This document shows positions 43,253-52,458 of a stretch of 64,000 bases of DNA, piece by piece; position 1 is the stretch's first letter; every line of letters begins with the position of its first letter. A model generated the notes under the pieces. The model saw only the letters and a program-made list of their open reading frames with translations, ran no database searches and had not been told where the DNA came from. Origin of the DNA: Variovorax sp. JS1663 (GTDB lineage Bacteria > Pseudomonadota > Gammaproteobacteria > Burkholderiales > Burkholderiaceae_C); NCBI RefSeq assembly GCF_002157355.1, contig NZ_LYMK01000002.1, forward strand, positions 186,001 to 250,000, given 5' to 3'. Position numbers and translations under genes: made by a program.

Positions 43253-43396
43253 GGATTTGCCTTCTTGAAGGGGTCGGCCCCGACCCGGTGATGACGATGA
43301 AGGGACTTTAGCGACCCATCGTTCCCGGATAAACGGGCAAGGCCAACAATCACTTTTTGCAGAATCCAAACAATCTTCGAGATCGATGGAGCAGAG

Positions 43397-44335
43397 ATGG
43401 ACCGTTTCGATGCGATGCAGGCATTTGCCCACGTGGTGGAGGCACGCAGCTTCACCAAGGCGGCCGAGGCGCTCCACATGAGCAAGACCAGCGTGACACA
43501 GCTGGTGCAGCAGCTGGAAGCAAGGCTGCGTGTCAAGCTGCTCAACCGCACCACGCGCCAGGTCAATGTCACGGCCGACGGCGCGGTCTACTACGAGCGC
43601 GTGTTGCGCCTCCTGGCCGACATGGACGATGCCGAGACCAGCCTGTCCGGCGCTTCGGCGTCACCCCGAGGCCGGCTGCGGGTCGATGTGCCCAGTCCAC
43701 TGGCGCGCATGATCCTGGTGCCGGCATTGCCGGCATTCCATGCGCACTACCCAGACATCCAGCTCGACATGGGCGCGAGCGACCGCGTGGTGGACCTGAT
43801 CGGCGAGAACGTGGACTGCGTCGTGCGCGGCGGCAAGATCACCGACCAGTCGCTGATGGCACGCCAGGTCGGCGACCTGCAGCTCGGGGTCTACGCGGCG
43901 CCGGGCTACCTGGACCGCGCCGGCACGCCTTCGCATCCGCGGGAGCTGGAAGAGACGCATCACCGCATCGTGGGCTTCCTCCGGTCACGCAAGGACAGGA
44001 TCTTTTCGTACGCCATGCGCCGCGACGGCGAGCGCATCGAAGTGCAAGGCCGCTACGTGTTCGCGTTCGACGACGGCAACGCCTACCTCGCGGCCGGCCT
44101 GGCCGGCCTGGGCGTCCTCTGGCTGCCGCACTACATGGCCCGGCCGCATCTGGCGCGCGGCGAGCTGGTGCCGTTGTTCGAGGACTGGCGCCTCGATCCG
44201 ATGCCGCTGTACGTGGCGTTTCCGCCGAACCGGCATGTCAGCGCGAAGCTGCGCGTGTTCATCGATTGGGTCGCGGAACTGATGGCGCAGCATGCGCCGG
44301 CCGGCCTCAGGACGCGGGAAGCCCTTCCTTCTTGA
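43397..44335 (+). CDS. LysR-family transcriptional regulator
   Basis: A 312-residue LysR protein. The winged helix is [20 protein letters not shown], then [17 protein letters not shown], and the effector domain begins around residue 90. It is divergent from the RidA-family gene and probably controls it. Its 3' end overlaps the 3' end of the convergent phenol-sensor gene by about 29 bases, so the two transcripts oppose each other. Confidence 0.88.
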   Translation: MDRFDAMQAFAHVVEARSFTKAAEALHMSKTSVTQLVQQLEARLRVKLLNRTTRQVNVTADGAVYYERVLRLLADMDDAETSLSGASASPRGRLRVDVPSPLARMILVPALPAFHAHYPDIQLDMGASDRVVDLIGENVDCVVRGGKITDQSLMARQVGDLQLGVYAAPGYLDRAGTPSHPRELEETHHRIVGFLRSRKDRIFSYAMRRDGERIEVQGRYVFAFDDGNAYLAAGLAGLGVLWLPHYMARPHLARGELVPLFEDWRLDPMPLYVAFPPNRHVSAKLRVFIDWVAELMAQHAPAGLRTREALPS

Positions 44336-45983
44336 GCCGATAGGCCAGCTGCGGCCGCGTGATGCCCAGCAGCCGCGCGGCCTGCGAGAGATTGCCTTTG
44401 GCGCGCTGCATGGCCGCGCGCATCAGCCGCTGTTCCAGCGCCGCGATGTCGATGTGCTGTTCCAGCACCTGCTCGCACAGCGCATCCAGCATGCCGGCGG
44501 TGCCGTCGTCGTCGGCGCAGAGCTGGCCGCGCTCGTCCACGTGGCTGCGGCCGGCTGCCTCGCCGGCGGCCGTGCCGGGCGGCGTGATCCACAGGTGCGC
44601 CGCCTCGATCTCGCCGTGGTCGGGCGCCAGCAGCACCGCGCGCTCGATCACGTTCTCCAGCTCGCGGATGTTGCCGGGCCAGGCGTGGCGCAACACCTCG
44701 CGCATGGCCTTGTCGGTCAGGCCGCGCAGCTTCTTGCTGTAGAGCGCGCTGAACTTCTCGATGAAGCGCACCACCAGCGGCGGGATGTCGGCGGTGCGCT
44801 CGCGCAGCGGCGGGATGGTGATGGGAAAGGTGTTGAGCCGGTAGAACAGGTCGCTGCGGAAGCGGCCGGCCTGCATCGCCTGCTGCAGGTTGACGTTGGT
44901 GGCGGCGACGATGCGCACGTCCACCCGCGTGGGCTGCTCGGCGCCCAGGCGCTCGATCTCGCCGGTCTGCAGCACGCGCAGCAGCTTGACCTGGGTGGCG
45001 GGCGGCAGGTCGCCGGCTTCGTCCAGGAACAGCGTGCCGCCGTGCGCGCGCTCGAAGCGGCCGGCGCGCGCGTGATGGGCGCCGGTGTAGGCGCCTTTTT
45101 CCACGCCGAAGAGCTCGGCCTCGATCAGCTCATGCGGAATGGCCGCGCAGTTGACCGCGATGAAGGGCTGCTTGGCGCGCGGTCCGTTGTCGTGCAGCCA
45201 GCGCGCGAACAGCTCCTTGCCCACGCCGGTCTCGCCCAGCAGCAGCACCGTGATCGCGCTGTTGGCGGCGCTGCGCAGCAGGTCGAAGGCGGCGCGGAAT
45301 CCGGGGGAGACGCCCACCAGCTTCTGGTCGTACTCGCGCCGCGGCTGCAGGCTGCGGATGTGCTCCAGCCCCAGGTTGAACTCGATCAGCTTCTCGGCCA
45401 CGTGGTGCTGGCGGAAGTAGTCCAGGTAGCGCGGGTCCTGCCAGTCCTCGGCCGGCTGGCCGACGATGCGGCAGCGGCTGTCGCCCATGCTGGTGCACTC
45501 GATCTCCTTGTAGACGATCAGGCGGCCGACGAAGGCGCTGGTGTAGCCCGAGGCGTAGCCGATCTGCGACCAGCACTGCGGGTCTTCCCCGTAGCCGAAC
45601 TCGGCCACGTGCGCCTCGCATTCCCAGGCGTTCTCCCAGATGAACTCGCCATGGAAGCGCCGTGCCGCGATGTCGATGTCGATGTGCACCTTCTCGACGC
45701 TGACGATGCCCTCGATGGAGTGCAGCTGCGGCCCGAGCATGAAGGCGTCCTCGGTGCGCATGCCGGCGTTGCGCGCCTTGGCCGCCATCTCGCCGTCGCG
45801 CTGGCCCGACGCGAAGCCCATGCGCACCAGCAGGCTGCGGGCGCGCTCCACGCCGAGGGTGTCCAGCAGCTCCTTGCGCAGCTCGGCGAAGGCGCGCGCA
45901 TGCAGCAGCAGCATGCGCTGCTCGTCCAGCCAGATGTGGCCCGAGCCGGCGCTGAAGCGCAGGAGCGAAAGCAGATCTCCCAC
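44307..45983 (-). CDS. dmpR: Sigma-54-dependent phenol-sensing activator (DmpR/MopR type)
   Basis: A 558-residue activator: N-terminal phenol-sensing (V4R-containing) domain to about 210, AAA+ domain with GETGVGKE at 250-257 and sigma-54 contact loop GAYTGA at 298-303, and a Fis-type helix-turn-helix at the end ([20 protein letters not shown]). From what I recall of MopR, the phenol contacts correspond to His88 and Trp116 here and the zinc ligands to Cys137, Glu160, Cys163 and Cys171; all are present with the right spacing. It should activate the promoter at 39632-39646. The GTG start has AGGAG upstream. It is 4.7 kb from the operon, not adjacent as in most strains. Confidence 0.93.
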   Translation of the reverse strand: MGDLLSLLRFSAGSGHIWLDEQRMLLLHARAFAELRKELLDTLGVERARSLLVRMGFASGQRDGEMAAKARNAGMRTEDAFMLGPQLHSIEGIVSVEKVHIDIDIAARRFHGEFIWENAWECEAHVAEFGYGEDPQCWSQIGYASGYTSAFVGRLIVYKEIECTSMGDSRCRIVGQPAEDWQDPRYLDYFRQHHVAEKLIEFNLGLEHIRSLQPRREYDQKLVGVSPGFRAAFDLLRSAANSAITVLLLGETGVGKELFARWLHDNGPRAKQPFIAVNCAAIPHELIEAELFGVEKGAYTGAHHARAGRFERAHGGTLFLDEAGDLPPATQVKLLRVLQTGEIERLGAEQPTRVDVRIVAATNVNLQQAMQAGRFRSDLFYRLNTFPITIPPLRERTADIPPLVVRFIEKFSALYSKKLRGLTDKAMREVLRHAWPGNIRELENVIERAVLLAPDHGEIEAAHLWITPPGTAAGEAAGRSHVDERGQLCADDDGTAGMLDALCEQVLEQHIDIAALEQRLMRAAMQRAKGNLSQAARLLGITRPQLAYRLKKEGLPAS

Positions 45984-46097
45984 GTCCTGTGTCTCCTATC
46001 GGTAATTCCTGGGGCGCGGTAGATGCTAGCAGCAAGGGGCGGCTTGCTGGCGGCCCGCGCCGCGGGGCCGATGCCGGAGCGGACGAGGGACGCCGCC

Positions 46098-47324
46098 TCA
46101 GAACGCGTGCCGGATGCCGAAGTCGTACCCGACGGCCCGGCGCGGCTCCAGCCCGCCGGTGCTGACGTACCCCGGCTGCGGGAGGATCGCCCGCACGCTC
46201 AGCACCATCGGCGTGACGCCCATCACGGCCGGGTTGTTGCGGCCGTTGCGGATGTCGATGCGCGCGACCGTCGCGTACAGCGCGGTGCGCTTGGACAGGT
46301 GGTGCACGTAGCCCAGCGCGAGCTTGTCGACCGTGGCGTCGCTGCCCGGCAGGTCGTTGCCATTGTCGAACTTCACGCGCCCGTACGACGCGCGGATGAC
46401 GCCCGCGCCGACCGGCACGTTCACGCCGGCCACGACGCCGTCGTAGCGGTCGGTCAGGCGCGTGGCCGAGGGCGCGGCACCGTCGCGGACGTCGCGCACG
46501 CGCGACCATTCGCCGAAGACCTTCACCACGCCGAGGTCGTAGCTGCCGCCGATGTTCAGGCTCTTGATCTTCTCGGCGGTGGGGACGGTGCTGGACAGGG
46601 TGCTCTCGCCGTAGCCCAGCGCCACGTCGGCCTTGCCGTCGGTCCAGCCCAGGCGTGCGCCCGCATAGCGGCCCCGCCGCGACGCGCCGCCGGCCGTGCT
46701 GCTGTCCTCCACGTTCTCGTGCAGGGCGTACTGGGCTTGCCCGTAGAGGCCGCCCAGTGTCGGGGGCAGGAAATAACTGACGGCGTTGCTGGTGCGCAGG
46801 TAGCTGTCGGTGCCAGCGGAGAGACCGCCGTTGAGCAGCCCGCCGGTGGCCAGCGCGCGCACGGCGGCGAGGTTGCTGTTGACCACCGCGATCAGGTTGG
46901 TGCCAACGCCGTTGACGCCGAAGGGATCGAACACCGCGTCGTTCCAGAAGGAGGCGGTGTAGTCGCGTCCCAGGCGCACTTCGCCGAAGGGCCCCGACAG
47001 GCTGACGGTGGAGCGGCGGCCGAAGTTCGCGATGCCGCTGGCGCCCGTGTCGTTGGCCACCGGTGCCTCCAGCCAGAAGCTGGCCGCCAGCCCGCCGCCC
47101 AGGTCTTCGGTGCCCCGGAAGCCGATGCGGCTGGAGTTGTAGCCCGAGCTCGACAGCGCCGTCTGGCTCTGGGTGACTTGTTGCGGCGGCGTGGCGCCCC
47201 AGGAGCGGCTCTTCGTCGTGTAGCGGCTCACGCCGGCATCGACGACGCCGAACAGGGTGAGTGACGATTGGGCCGCGGCCGTGCCGGCGGCAAGTGCGGA
47301 CAGAGTCAGGACGAAGTGCTTCAT
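46098..47324 (-). CDS. Outer-membrane porin, burkholderial type
   Basis: A 408-residue porin with a signal peptide (MKHFVLTLSALAAGTAAAQ) and the start SSLTLFGVVDAGVSRYT that marks this family. Sixteen amphipathic strands follow, with FRGTEDLGGGLAASFWLEA typical of strands 2-3, and a terminal phenylalanine (GIRHAF) for outer-membrane assembly. It forms a trimeric diffusion channel. It starts 22 bases after the quinone-oxidoreductase gene and is the last gene of the TauD-BKACE operon, so it probably admits that operon's substrate. Confidence 0.92.
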   Translation of the reverse strand: MKHFVLTLSALAAGTAAAQSSLTLFGVVDAGVSRYTTKSRSWGATPPQQVTQSQTALSSSGYNSSRIGFRGTEDLGGGLAASFWLEAPVANDTGASGIANFGRRSTVSLSGPFGEVRLGRDYTASFWNDAVFDPFGVNGVGTNLIAVVNSNLAAVRALATGGLLNGGLSAGTDSYLRTSNAVSYFLPPTLGGLYGQAQYALHENVEDSSTAGGASRRGRYAGARLGWTDGKADVALGYGESTLSSTVPTAEKIKSLNIGGSYDLGVVKVFGEWSRVRDVRDGAAPSATRLTDRYDGVVAGVNVPVGAGVIRASYGRVKFDNGNDLPGSDATVDKLALGYVHHLSKRTALYATVARIDIRNGRNNPAVMGVTPMVLSVRAILPQPGYVSTGGLEPRRAVGYDFGIRHAF

Positions 47325-47346
47325 CGGATGGACTTCCTTGTTCACC

Positions 47347-48315
47347 TCAGGGCACCAGGATGGTGGAGCCGGTGGTCTTTCGGCCCTCGAGCGCGTGGTG
47401 TGCCTCGGCCGCATCGGCCAGTGCGTAGACCTGCTGGGGCTCGCTCGTGATGCGCCCGGCCAGCACATGGCCGAACAGCTCCGCGGCCATCTCCAGCATG
47501 TGCGCGCGCGGATGGATGTAGTGCACCATCGCCGGCCGCGTGAGCCAGATCGACTTGGCGGCCAACTGCCGCGTGTCGATCACCACCGGGCCCGACGAGG
47601 TGCCGTTGCTCACCAGCGTGCCGCGCGGCTGCAGGCAGGCCAGCGAGGCCTCCAGCGTGTCCTTGCCGATCGAGTCGTAGACCACCGGCACGCCCTGGCC
47701 GCCGGTGATCTCGGCGACGCGCTCGGCGATGTTCTCGCGCGATGTCACGATGGTGTGCGCGCAGCCGTTGGCCCGGGCGAGCGCGGCCTTCTCGTCGGTG
47801 CTGACGGTGCCGATCATCGTGACGCCCATGGCGCGCGCCCACTGGCAGGCGATCAGGCCCACGCCGCCGGCGGCCGCGTGGTAGAGGATGGTCTCGCCAC
47901 CCTGCAGCGGACGGACCTGGCGGAACAGGTACTGCGCCGTCATGCCCTTCATCATCAGCGTGGCGGCGGTCCGGTCGGAGATGCCGTCGGGCAGCGGGAT
48001 CAGCACGTCCGCCGGCATCACCCGCACCTGCGCATAGGCGCCCTGCGGTCCGATCAGGTAGCCGACGCGGTCGCCCACGCGGATGTCCGTCACGCCGGGG
48101 CCCACGGCCTCGACCACGCCCACCGCATCGGAGCCCAGCCCGTTGGGCAGCGCGAGCGGATAGCGGCCGGTGCGGAAGTAGATGTCGATGAAGTTCAGCG
48201 CGATGTAGCTGTGCCGCACGCGCGCCTCGCCGGGGCCGGGGTCGCCGACCTCGACGTCCTGCAGCTGCAGGACCTCGGGACCGCCGGTCTCGCTGAAACG
48301 GATGGCCTTGACCAT
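47347..48315 (-). CDS. Quinone oxidoreductase-like (zinc-independent MDR) protein
   Basis: A 322-residue medium-chain reductase. The NADPH site is in HAAAGGVGLIACQWARAMG and the fold start is GLGSDAVGVVEAVGPGVTDI. No structural-zinc cysteines are present, as in quinone oxidoreductases. It reduces quinones or alpha,beta-unsaturated carbonyls with NADPH. It is the fourth gene in the operon after the Bug protein (28 bases). A second related enzyme at 54625-55596 is quite different in sequence. Confidence 0.87.
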   Translation of the reverse strand: MVKAIRFSETGGPEVLQLQDVEVGDPGPGEARVRHSYIALNFIDIYFRTGRYPLALPNGLGSDAVGVVEAVGPGVTDIRVGDRVGYLIGPQGAYAQVRVMPADVLIPLPDGISDRTAATLMMKGMTAQYLFRQVRPLQGGETILYHAAAGGVGLIACQWARAMGVTMIGTVSTDEKAALARANGCAHTIVTSRENIAERVAEITGGQGVPVVYDSIGKDTLEASLACLQPRGTLVSNGTSSGPVVIDTRQLAAKSIWLTRPAMVHYIHPRAHMLEMAAELFGHVLAGRITSEPQQVYALADAAEAHHALEGRKTTGSTILVP

Positions 48316-48343
48316 GGGAATGTCTCCAGTCGTTGTGGTGTCT

Positions 48344-49312
48344 TCAGTTGAGCTTGATGCCGAAGGTCCTGACGATCTCGGCGTTGCGGTCGTACTCCTC
48401 CCGCAGCTCGCCCTGCGCCTGGGCCAGCGAGCGCTCCGCCATCGGCTCGAAGCCGACGCCGACCAGCCGCTCGCGCACGGCGGGGTTGGCCGCCACTTTC
48501 TGCAGCGCCGCGTGGATCTTCTCGGCCAGCGGGGCCGGCATCTGCGACGAGGCGATCACCCCGACCCAGTTGCTGAAGTTCAGCTCCGGATAGCCGAGCT
48601 CCGCGAGCGTGGGCACGCCCGGGAAATCGGGCAGGCGGGCCTTGGCCGCGATGGCCAGCAGGCGCACCTTGCCGGCGGCGATCGGCGCCTTGGACGTGAC
48701 GGCGCCGTCGAACATGAGCGGGATCTGCCCGCCCATCACCTGGGCCAGCGCGGGCGCCGAGCCGGGGTAGGGCACGTGTTGCATGTCCAGCCCCGCCGCC
48801 TTGTTCAGGATCGCGCCCGCGTACTGGGAGGCTGTGCCGGCGCTGTAGGAGGCGAAGGACACCTGGCCCGGATGCGCCTTCACGTAGGCGATGGCTTCCT
48901 TCGCGTCCTTGGCGGGAAACTGCGGCGAGGCGATGAAGAGCATCGACGAGCGCGCCATCAGCGACAGGGGCTTGACGTCCTTGAGCGGATCGAAGCCGCC
49001 CTTGAGCACGTGCGGCACCTCGGTCAGCACGTTGCTGGCCGTCACCATCAGCGTCTGGCCGTCGGCCGGCTGCGCGAGCAGGTACCTGGCGGCGATGGAG
49101 CCGCCGGCGCCCGGCTTGTTCTCCACCACCACGGGCTGGCCGATGTCACGCGAGAGCTGGTCGCCCACGATGCGCGCCATCACGTCAATGGTGCCGCCCG
49201 GCGGCGCGGGCACGATCATCTTCAACGGCTTGTCGGTGAAGGCGGCTGCCGGTGGCGCGCCCAGTACGGCGAGGGCTGCGGTCAGCAGGGAGGCGATGGC
49301 GGCGCGCTTCAT
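48344..49312 (-). CDS. Bug-family (TctC-like) solute-binding protein
   Basis: A 322-residue periplasmic protein with signal peptide (MKRAAIASLLTAALAVLGAP) and the Bug signatures MIVPAPPGGTIDVMARIVG and ENKPGAGGSIAARYLLAQP. It probably binds a carboxylate or aromatic acid made or consumed by the TauD/BKACE operon. No TctAB permease is adjacent. It gives a full-length reference for the truncated copy at 23214-23996. Confidence 0.9.
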   Translation of the reverse strand: MKRAAIASLLTAALAVLGAPPAAAFTDKPLKMIVPAPPGGTIDVMARIVGDQLSRDIGQPVVVENKPGAGGSIAARYLLAQPADGQTLMVTASNVLTEVPHVLKGGFDPLKDVKPLSLMARSSMLFIASPQFPAKDAKEAIAYVKAHPGQVSFASYSAGTASQYAGAILNKAAGLDMQHVPYPGSAPALAQVMGGQIPLMFDGAVTSKAPIAAGKVRLLAIAAKARLPDFPGVPTLAELGYPELNFSNWVGVIASSQMPAPLAEKIHAALQKVAANPAVRERLVGVGFEPMAERSLAQAQGELREEYDRNAEIVRTFGIKLN

Positions 49313-49330
49313 GGTCGTTCCAGTACGGGT

Positions 49331-50389
49331 TCAGGCAGCCTTGCGCAGGAAGCCCTGCTGGGCGCCGTTGCGGTTGGGCGCGAAGCCGTTGGCGAGCAGG
49401 GTCTCTTCCACCGTCTCGTAGAAGACGCCGATCTTGCAGATCTCGCGCGCCTGGGCGGCCGTGGCGATGGGCCGGCCGAACTCGCGCGAGATGCGCACCA
49501 GCTGCTCGATCTGCGCCACCGTGCCGATCTTGGCGGTGCGCGACTGGTTCCAGAGGTTGTCCTCCGTGCCGCAGCGCACGTGCAGGCCCATGGCGATGCC
49601 CATCATGTTGACCGGCAGCACGTTGAGCACCGAGCTTTCCACCGTGAGCATGGCGCCGTCGGGCACGGCGCGCACGAAGTTGGCCAGGTTGTAGATGTTG
49701 GGCGCATCCATGCCGCCGCCGATGGCCACCCAGTTGAGCGCCAGCGGGCCCCTGTAGATGCCGCGCCGGATCAGCCGCTCCACCGATTCGAAGCTGTTGA
49801 TGTTGTAGCACTGGAAGGCGCTCTGGATGCCCGCGGCCGACAGGCGCCGGATGTGCTCCTCGGCCCAGCCCGGCTGCGCGGGCACGGTCATCTCCTTGTA
49901 GGCGTTGAAGACGGCCGGGTCCTCCATCGAGGTGCCCTGGATGTCGCGCAGGTCGAACTGCTCCAGGATGTTCATCTGCGAGGTGTTGACGGTCACCGTG
50001 ACCTGGTCGGGCTTGGGGTCGAGCTCGGCCAGCATGTGGCGCGTGTCGTCGCTCAGCCACTTGGCGGCGGCGCCGTCCGTTTCCGGCGCGAAACTGATGG
50101 AGCCGCCCACCTGGATGATCATTTCCGGCACGCGCTCGCGCACGCCGGCGATCAGCTCGTTGAACTTGGACAGGCGCTTGCTGCCCTTGCCGTCCAGTTC
50201 GCGCACGTGCAGGTGCAGCACGGTGGCGCCGGCGTTGTAGCAGTCCACCGCCTTCTGGATCTGCTCTTCCATCGTCACGGCGATCTCGCCGGGGAAGTCC
50301 GAGGGCAGCCACGAGGGCGCGTAGGGCGCGGCGGTGATGACCAGGGGCTGCTGGTTCTCGGGGAACAGGTGGCCGTCGAGGAAGTTCAT
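49331..50389 (-). CDS. BKACE-family beta-keto acid cleavage enzyme
   Basis: A 352-residue TIM-barrel enzyme of the DUF849/BKACE family. The zinc-site histidines are in ATVLHLHVRELDGKG, with VNTSQMNILEQF and the VESSVLNVLPVNMMG segment later in the barrel. Family members condense a beta-keto acid with acetyl-CoA to give acetoacetate and a new CoA ester; 3-keto-5-aminohexanoate is the founding substrate. The ATG at 50389 begins MNFLDGHLFPENQQP. Which beta-keto acid is used is not readable. It lies between TauD-like (35 bases) and Bug (18 bases) genes. Confidence 0.88.
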   Translation of the reverse strand: MNFLDGHLFPENQQPLVITAAPYAPSWLPSDFPGEIAVTMEEQIQKAVDCYNAGATVLHLHVRELDGKGSKRLSKFNELIAGVRERVPEMIIQVGGSISFAPETDGAAAKWLSDDTRHMLAELDPKPDQVTVTVNTSQMNILEQFDLRDIQGTSMEDPAVFNAYKEMTVPAQPGWAEEHIRRLSAAGIQSAFQCYNINSFESVERLIRRGIYRGPLALNWVAIGGGMDAPNIYNLANFVRAVPDGAMLTVESSVLNVLPVNMMGIAMGLHVRCGTEDNLWNQSRTAKIGTVAQIEQLVRISREFGRPIATAAQAREICKIGVFYETVEETLLANGFAPNRNGAQQGFLRKAA

Positions 50390-50424
50390 GTCGGGAGCTC
50401 CGTGAATGTGCGATCGAGGGTGGG

Positions 50425-51273
50425 TCAGGCGGTCGGCGTGCCGACGATTCCCGCGCGTTCCATCTTGCGGTGGCAGGGCGGGTAGTCCATGACGGCGTAG
50501 TGCTGCGTGGCGCGGTTGTCCCAGATCGCCACGCTGTCCGGCTGCCAGCGCCAGCGCACCTGGTACTCGGGGATGGCCGCCTGGCTGATCAGGTACTGCA
50601 GCAGCGACGACGCGCCCTGGGTGAAGTCCTGCCCGTAGCGCACGTTGGCCGGGGTGTGGAAGTTGGTGAAGTGCGTGGTGAAGCCGTTGACGAACAGCAC
50701 CTTCTCGCCGGTCTCGGGATGGATGCGCACCACGGGATGCTCGGCATCCGGGTACTGCTGCCTGAGCGCCAGGCGCTTCTCGATCGGCATGGCCGCGCCG
50801 AAGGTGCACTCGATGCTGTGGCGGGCGCGCAGTGGCGCGATCAGGTCCTTGACTTGCTCGGGCAGCCGCTCGTAGGCCAGCGCCATGTTGGCCCACATCG
50901 TGTCGCCGCCCACCGGCGGACACTCGATGCAGCGCAGCACGCAGCCCATGGGCGGCACCTCGCGCCAGGTGGCATCGGTGTGCCAGCTGTTCTCGTAGCG
51001 GTCGTTGGGCGCGTCAGGGGTCTTGTAGATGCGCACCAGCCCGGGGTGCTCCGGGTCGCTGCCGGCCACGGGGTGGTCCTCCAGCTCGCCGAAGCGGCGG
51101 GCGAAGGCCACGTGCTCCGCGCGGCTGATGGCCTGTCCGCGCAGGAACAGCACCTTGTGGCGCAGCAGCAGTGCCTTGATTTCGGCGAACAGGTCGTCAT
51201 CGCGCGCCGCATCGGCCAGGCTGACCCCCTTCAGCTCCGCTCCGATGGCGCAGGTCAGCGGCTCGATCTTCAT
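50425..51273 (-). CDS. TauD/TfdA-family 2-oxoglutarate dioxygenase
   Basis: A 282-residue iron/2-oxoglutarate oxygenase. The iron ligands are His98 and Asp100 (SWHTDATW) and His258 (ATQHYAV), with the 2-oxoglutarate arginine shortly after (HRKMERAGI). Relatives oxidise taurine, phenoxyacetates, carnitine-like or alkyl sulfate compounds. It is the first gene of the minus-strand operon (TauD-like, BKACE, Bug, quinone oxidoreductase, porin) and faces an AraC regulator. ATG 51273 has AAGGAGA just upstream. Confidence 0.88.
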   Translation of the reverse strand: MKIEPLTCAIGAELKGVSLADAARDDDLFAEIKALLLRHKVLFLRGQAISRAEHVAFARRFGELEDHPVAGSDPEHPGLVRIYKTPDAPNDRYENSWHTDATWREVPPMGCVLRCIECPPVGGDTMWANMALAYERLPEQVKDLIAPLRARHSIECTFGAAMPIEKRLALRQQYPDAEHPVVRIHPETGEKVLFVNGFTTHFTNFHTPANVRYGQDFTQGASSLLQYLISQAAIPEYQVRWRWQPDSVAIWDNRATQHYAVMDYPPCHRKMERAGIVGTPTA

Positions 51274-51332
51274 TCTGTTGTCTCCTTGGTGGGTGTGGAG
51301 ACTGTAGAAGCCGGGGCCTGTTCCGGCTTTGC

Positions 51333-51365
51333 ATTTGATGCCAGTCGCTTGACATTTCATGCCAG
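51333..51365 (-). promoter_or_regulatory. AraC-type direct-repeat operator
   Basis: Two 12-bp direct repeats, ATTTGATGCCAG (51333-51344) and ATTTCATGCCAG (51354-51365), agree at 11 of 12 bases and are spaced 21 bases, exactly two DNA turns. This is the standard arrangement for AraC-family dimers. The site is 60-92 bases upstream of the TauD-like gene and 31 bases before the AraC gene, so it may control both. Between it and the dioxygenase gene lies a 7-bp inverted repeat (AAGCCGG at 51308, CCGGCTT at 51323). Confidence 0.75.
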
Positions 51366-51395
51366 AATGAATCGATCACGAGGCAAGGCTCGACC

Positions 51396-52409
51396 ATGGT
51401 GGCTCTGGTGCGCGCGGCGGCGCTGACGAACTTCTCGGAGGTGGCCCAGGAGCTCGGCCATGACCCGGCCGCGGCCCTGCGCAGGGCGGGGCTCCGGGCG
51501 GCGCTGATCCGGCAGCCGGACCAGTTGATCGAGGCGGAGCGCGTCGCCCGGCTGCTCGAGGATGCGGCGCGCAGCACGGGTTGCGAATCCTTCGGCCTGC
51601 GCATCGCGGCGCGGCGGCAACTGTCGAACTTCGGCGTCGTCAGCCTGCTGCTGATGCACCAGCCCACGCTGCGCCAAATCCTGCTCACGCTCATCGAGCA
51701 CCTGCATCTGCTCAACGAGCGGCTGGCGATCCAGGTGGAGGATGTCGGAAGCCTCGTCGTCCTGCGCGAGGAGCTGGTGATGGCCGTCGATGCGCGGCAG
51801 TCCATCGAGCTGGCGATCGGCGTCCTCTACCGCATGGGCGAGGCGCTGCTTGGCGAGCGCTGGCAGCCGGTCAGCGTGAGCTTCACCCACGGCGCGCCGT
51901 CCAGCCTCGGCTTTCACCGCCGCTTCTTCAAGTGCCGCGTCGAGTTCGACGGCGGCTTCAACGGACTGGTGTGCCGGGCCGCCGATCTGGACGTGGCCAA
52001 CCCGGCGGCCGATCCCGTGCTGGCGGACTACGCCAGGAAGATGATCGCGGCGCTGCCGGGTGACCGGCAGCGCGCGATCGACCAGGAAGTGCGCAAGGCG
52101 ATCTATCTCATGCTGCCGGCGGGCCGGGCTACGTGCAAGTCGGTGGCGCAGGGCCTGGGGATGAGCGTGCGCACGCTGCAGCGCGAACTCGATGGGCGGT
52201 CGCTGAACTTCAAGCAGCTGATCAACGAGGTCCGGCAGGAGCTGGCCCCCCGCTACGTGGCCAACAGCCGCTACAGCCTGGGCGAGGTCGCCGCGATGCT
52301 GGGCTACAGCACCCACAGTGCATTCACACGGTGGTTCGGCGTCCAGTTCGGCTGCGCGCCCGATGCATGGCGCAGCCGGCAGTTGCACACGCGCAAGAGC
52401 CAGCCCTAG
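51396..52409 (+). CDS. AraC-family transcriptional regulator
   Basis: A 337-residue regulator with an arabinose-binding-type N-terminal domain (about 20-200) and two C-terminal AraC helix-turn-helix units: SVAQGLGMSVRTLQRELDG (about 255-275) and SLGEVAAMLGYSTHSAFTRW. Regulators of this OruR/ArgR-like class respond to small catabolic substrates. It is divergent from the TauD-like operon and a direct-repeat site lies between them, so control of that operon is likely. Confidence 0.88.
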   Translation: MVALVRAAALTNFSEVAQELGHDPAAALRRAGLRAALIRQPDQLIEAERVARLLEDAARSTGCESFGLRIAARRQLSNFGVVSLLLMHQPTLRQILLTLIEHLHLLNERLAIQVEDVGSLVVLREELVMAVDARQSIELAIGVLYRMGEALLGERWQPVSVSFTHGAPSSLGFHRRFFKCRVEFDGGFNGLVCRAADLDVANPAADPVLADYARKMIAALPGDRQRAIDQEVRKAIYLMLPAGRATCKSVAQGLGMSVRTLQRELDGRSLNFKQLINEVRQELAPRYVANSRYSLGEVAAMLGYSTHSAFTRWFGVQFGCAPDAWRSRQLHTRKSQP

Positions 52410-52458
52410 CCGCCAGCCCCTTCGACCCCTCCTCGCCCACAAGACGGAGCCCCCCGAC

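Noticed and set aside
48302-50485. 727-residue open frame on the plus strand
   Set aside because: Its composition is that of an antisense frame to the Bug and BKACE genes; no conserved motif.
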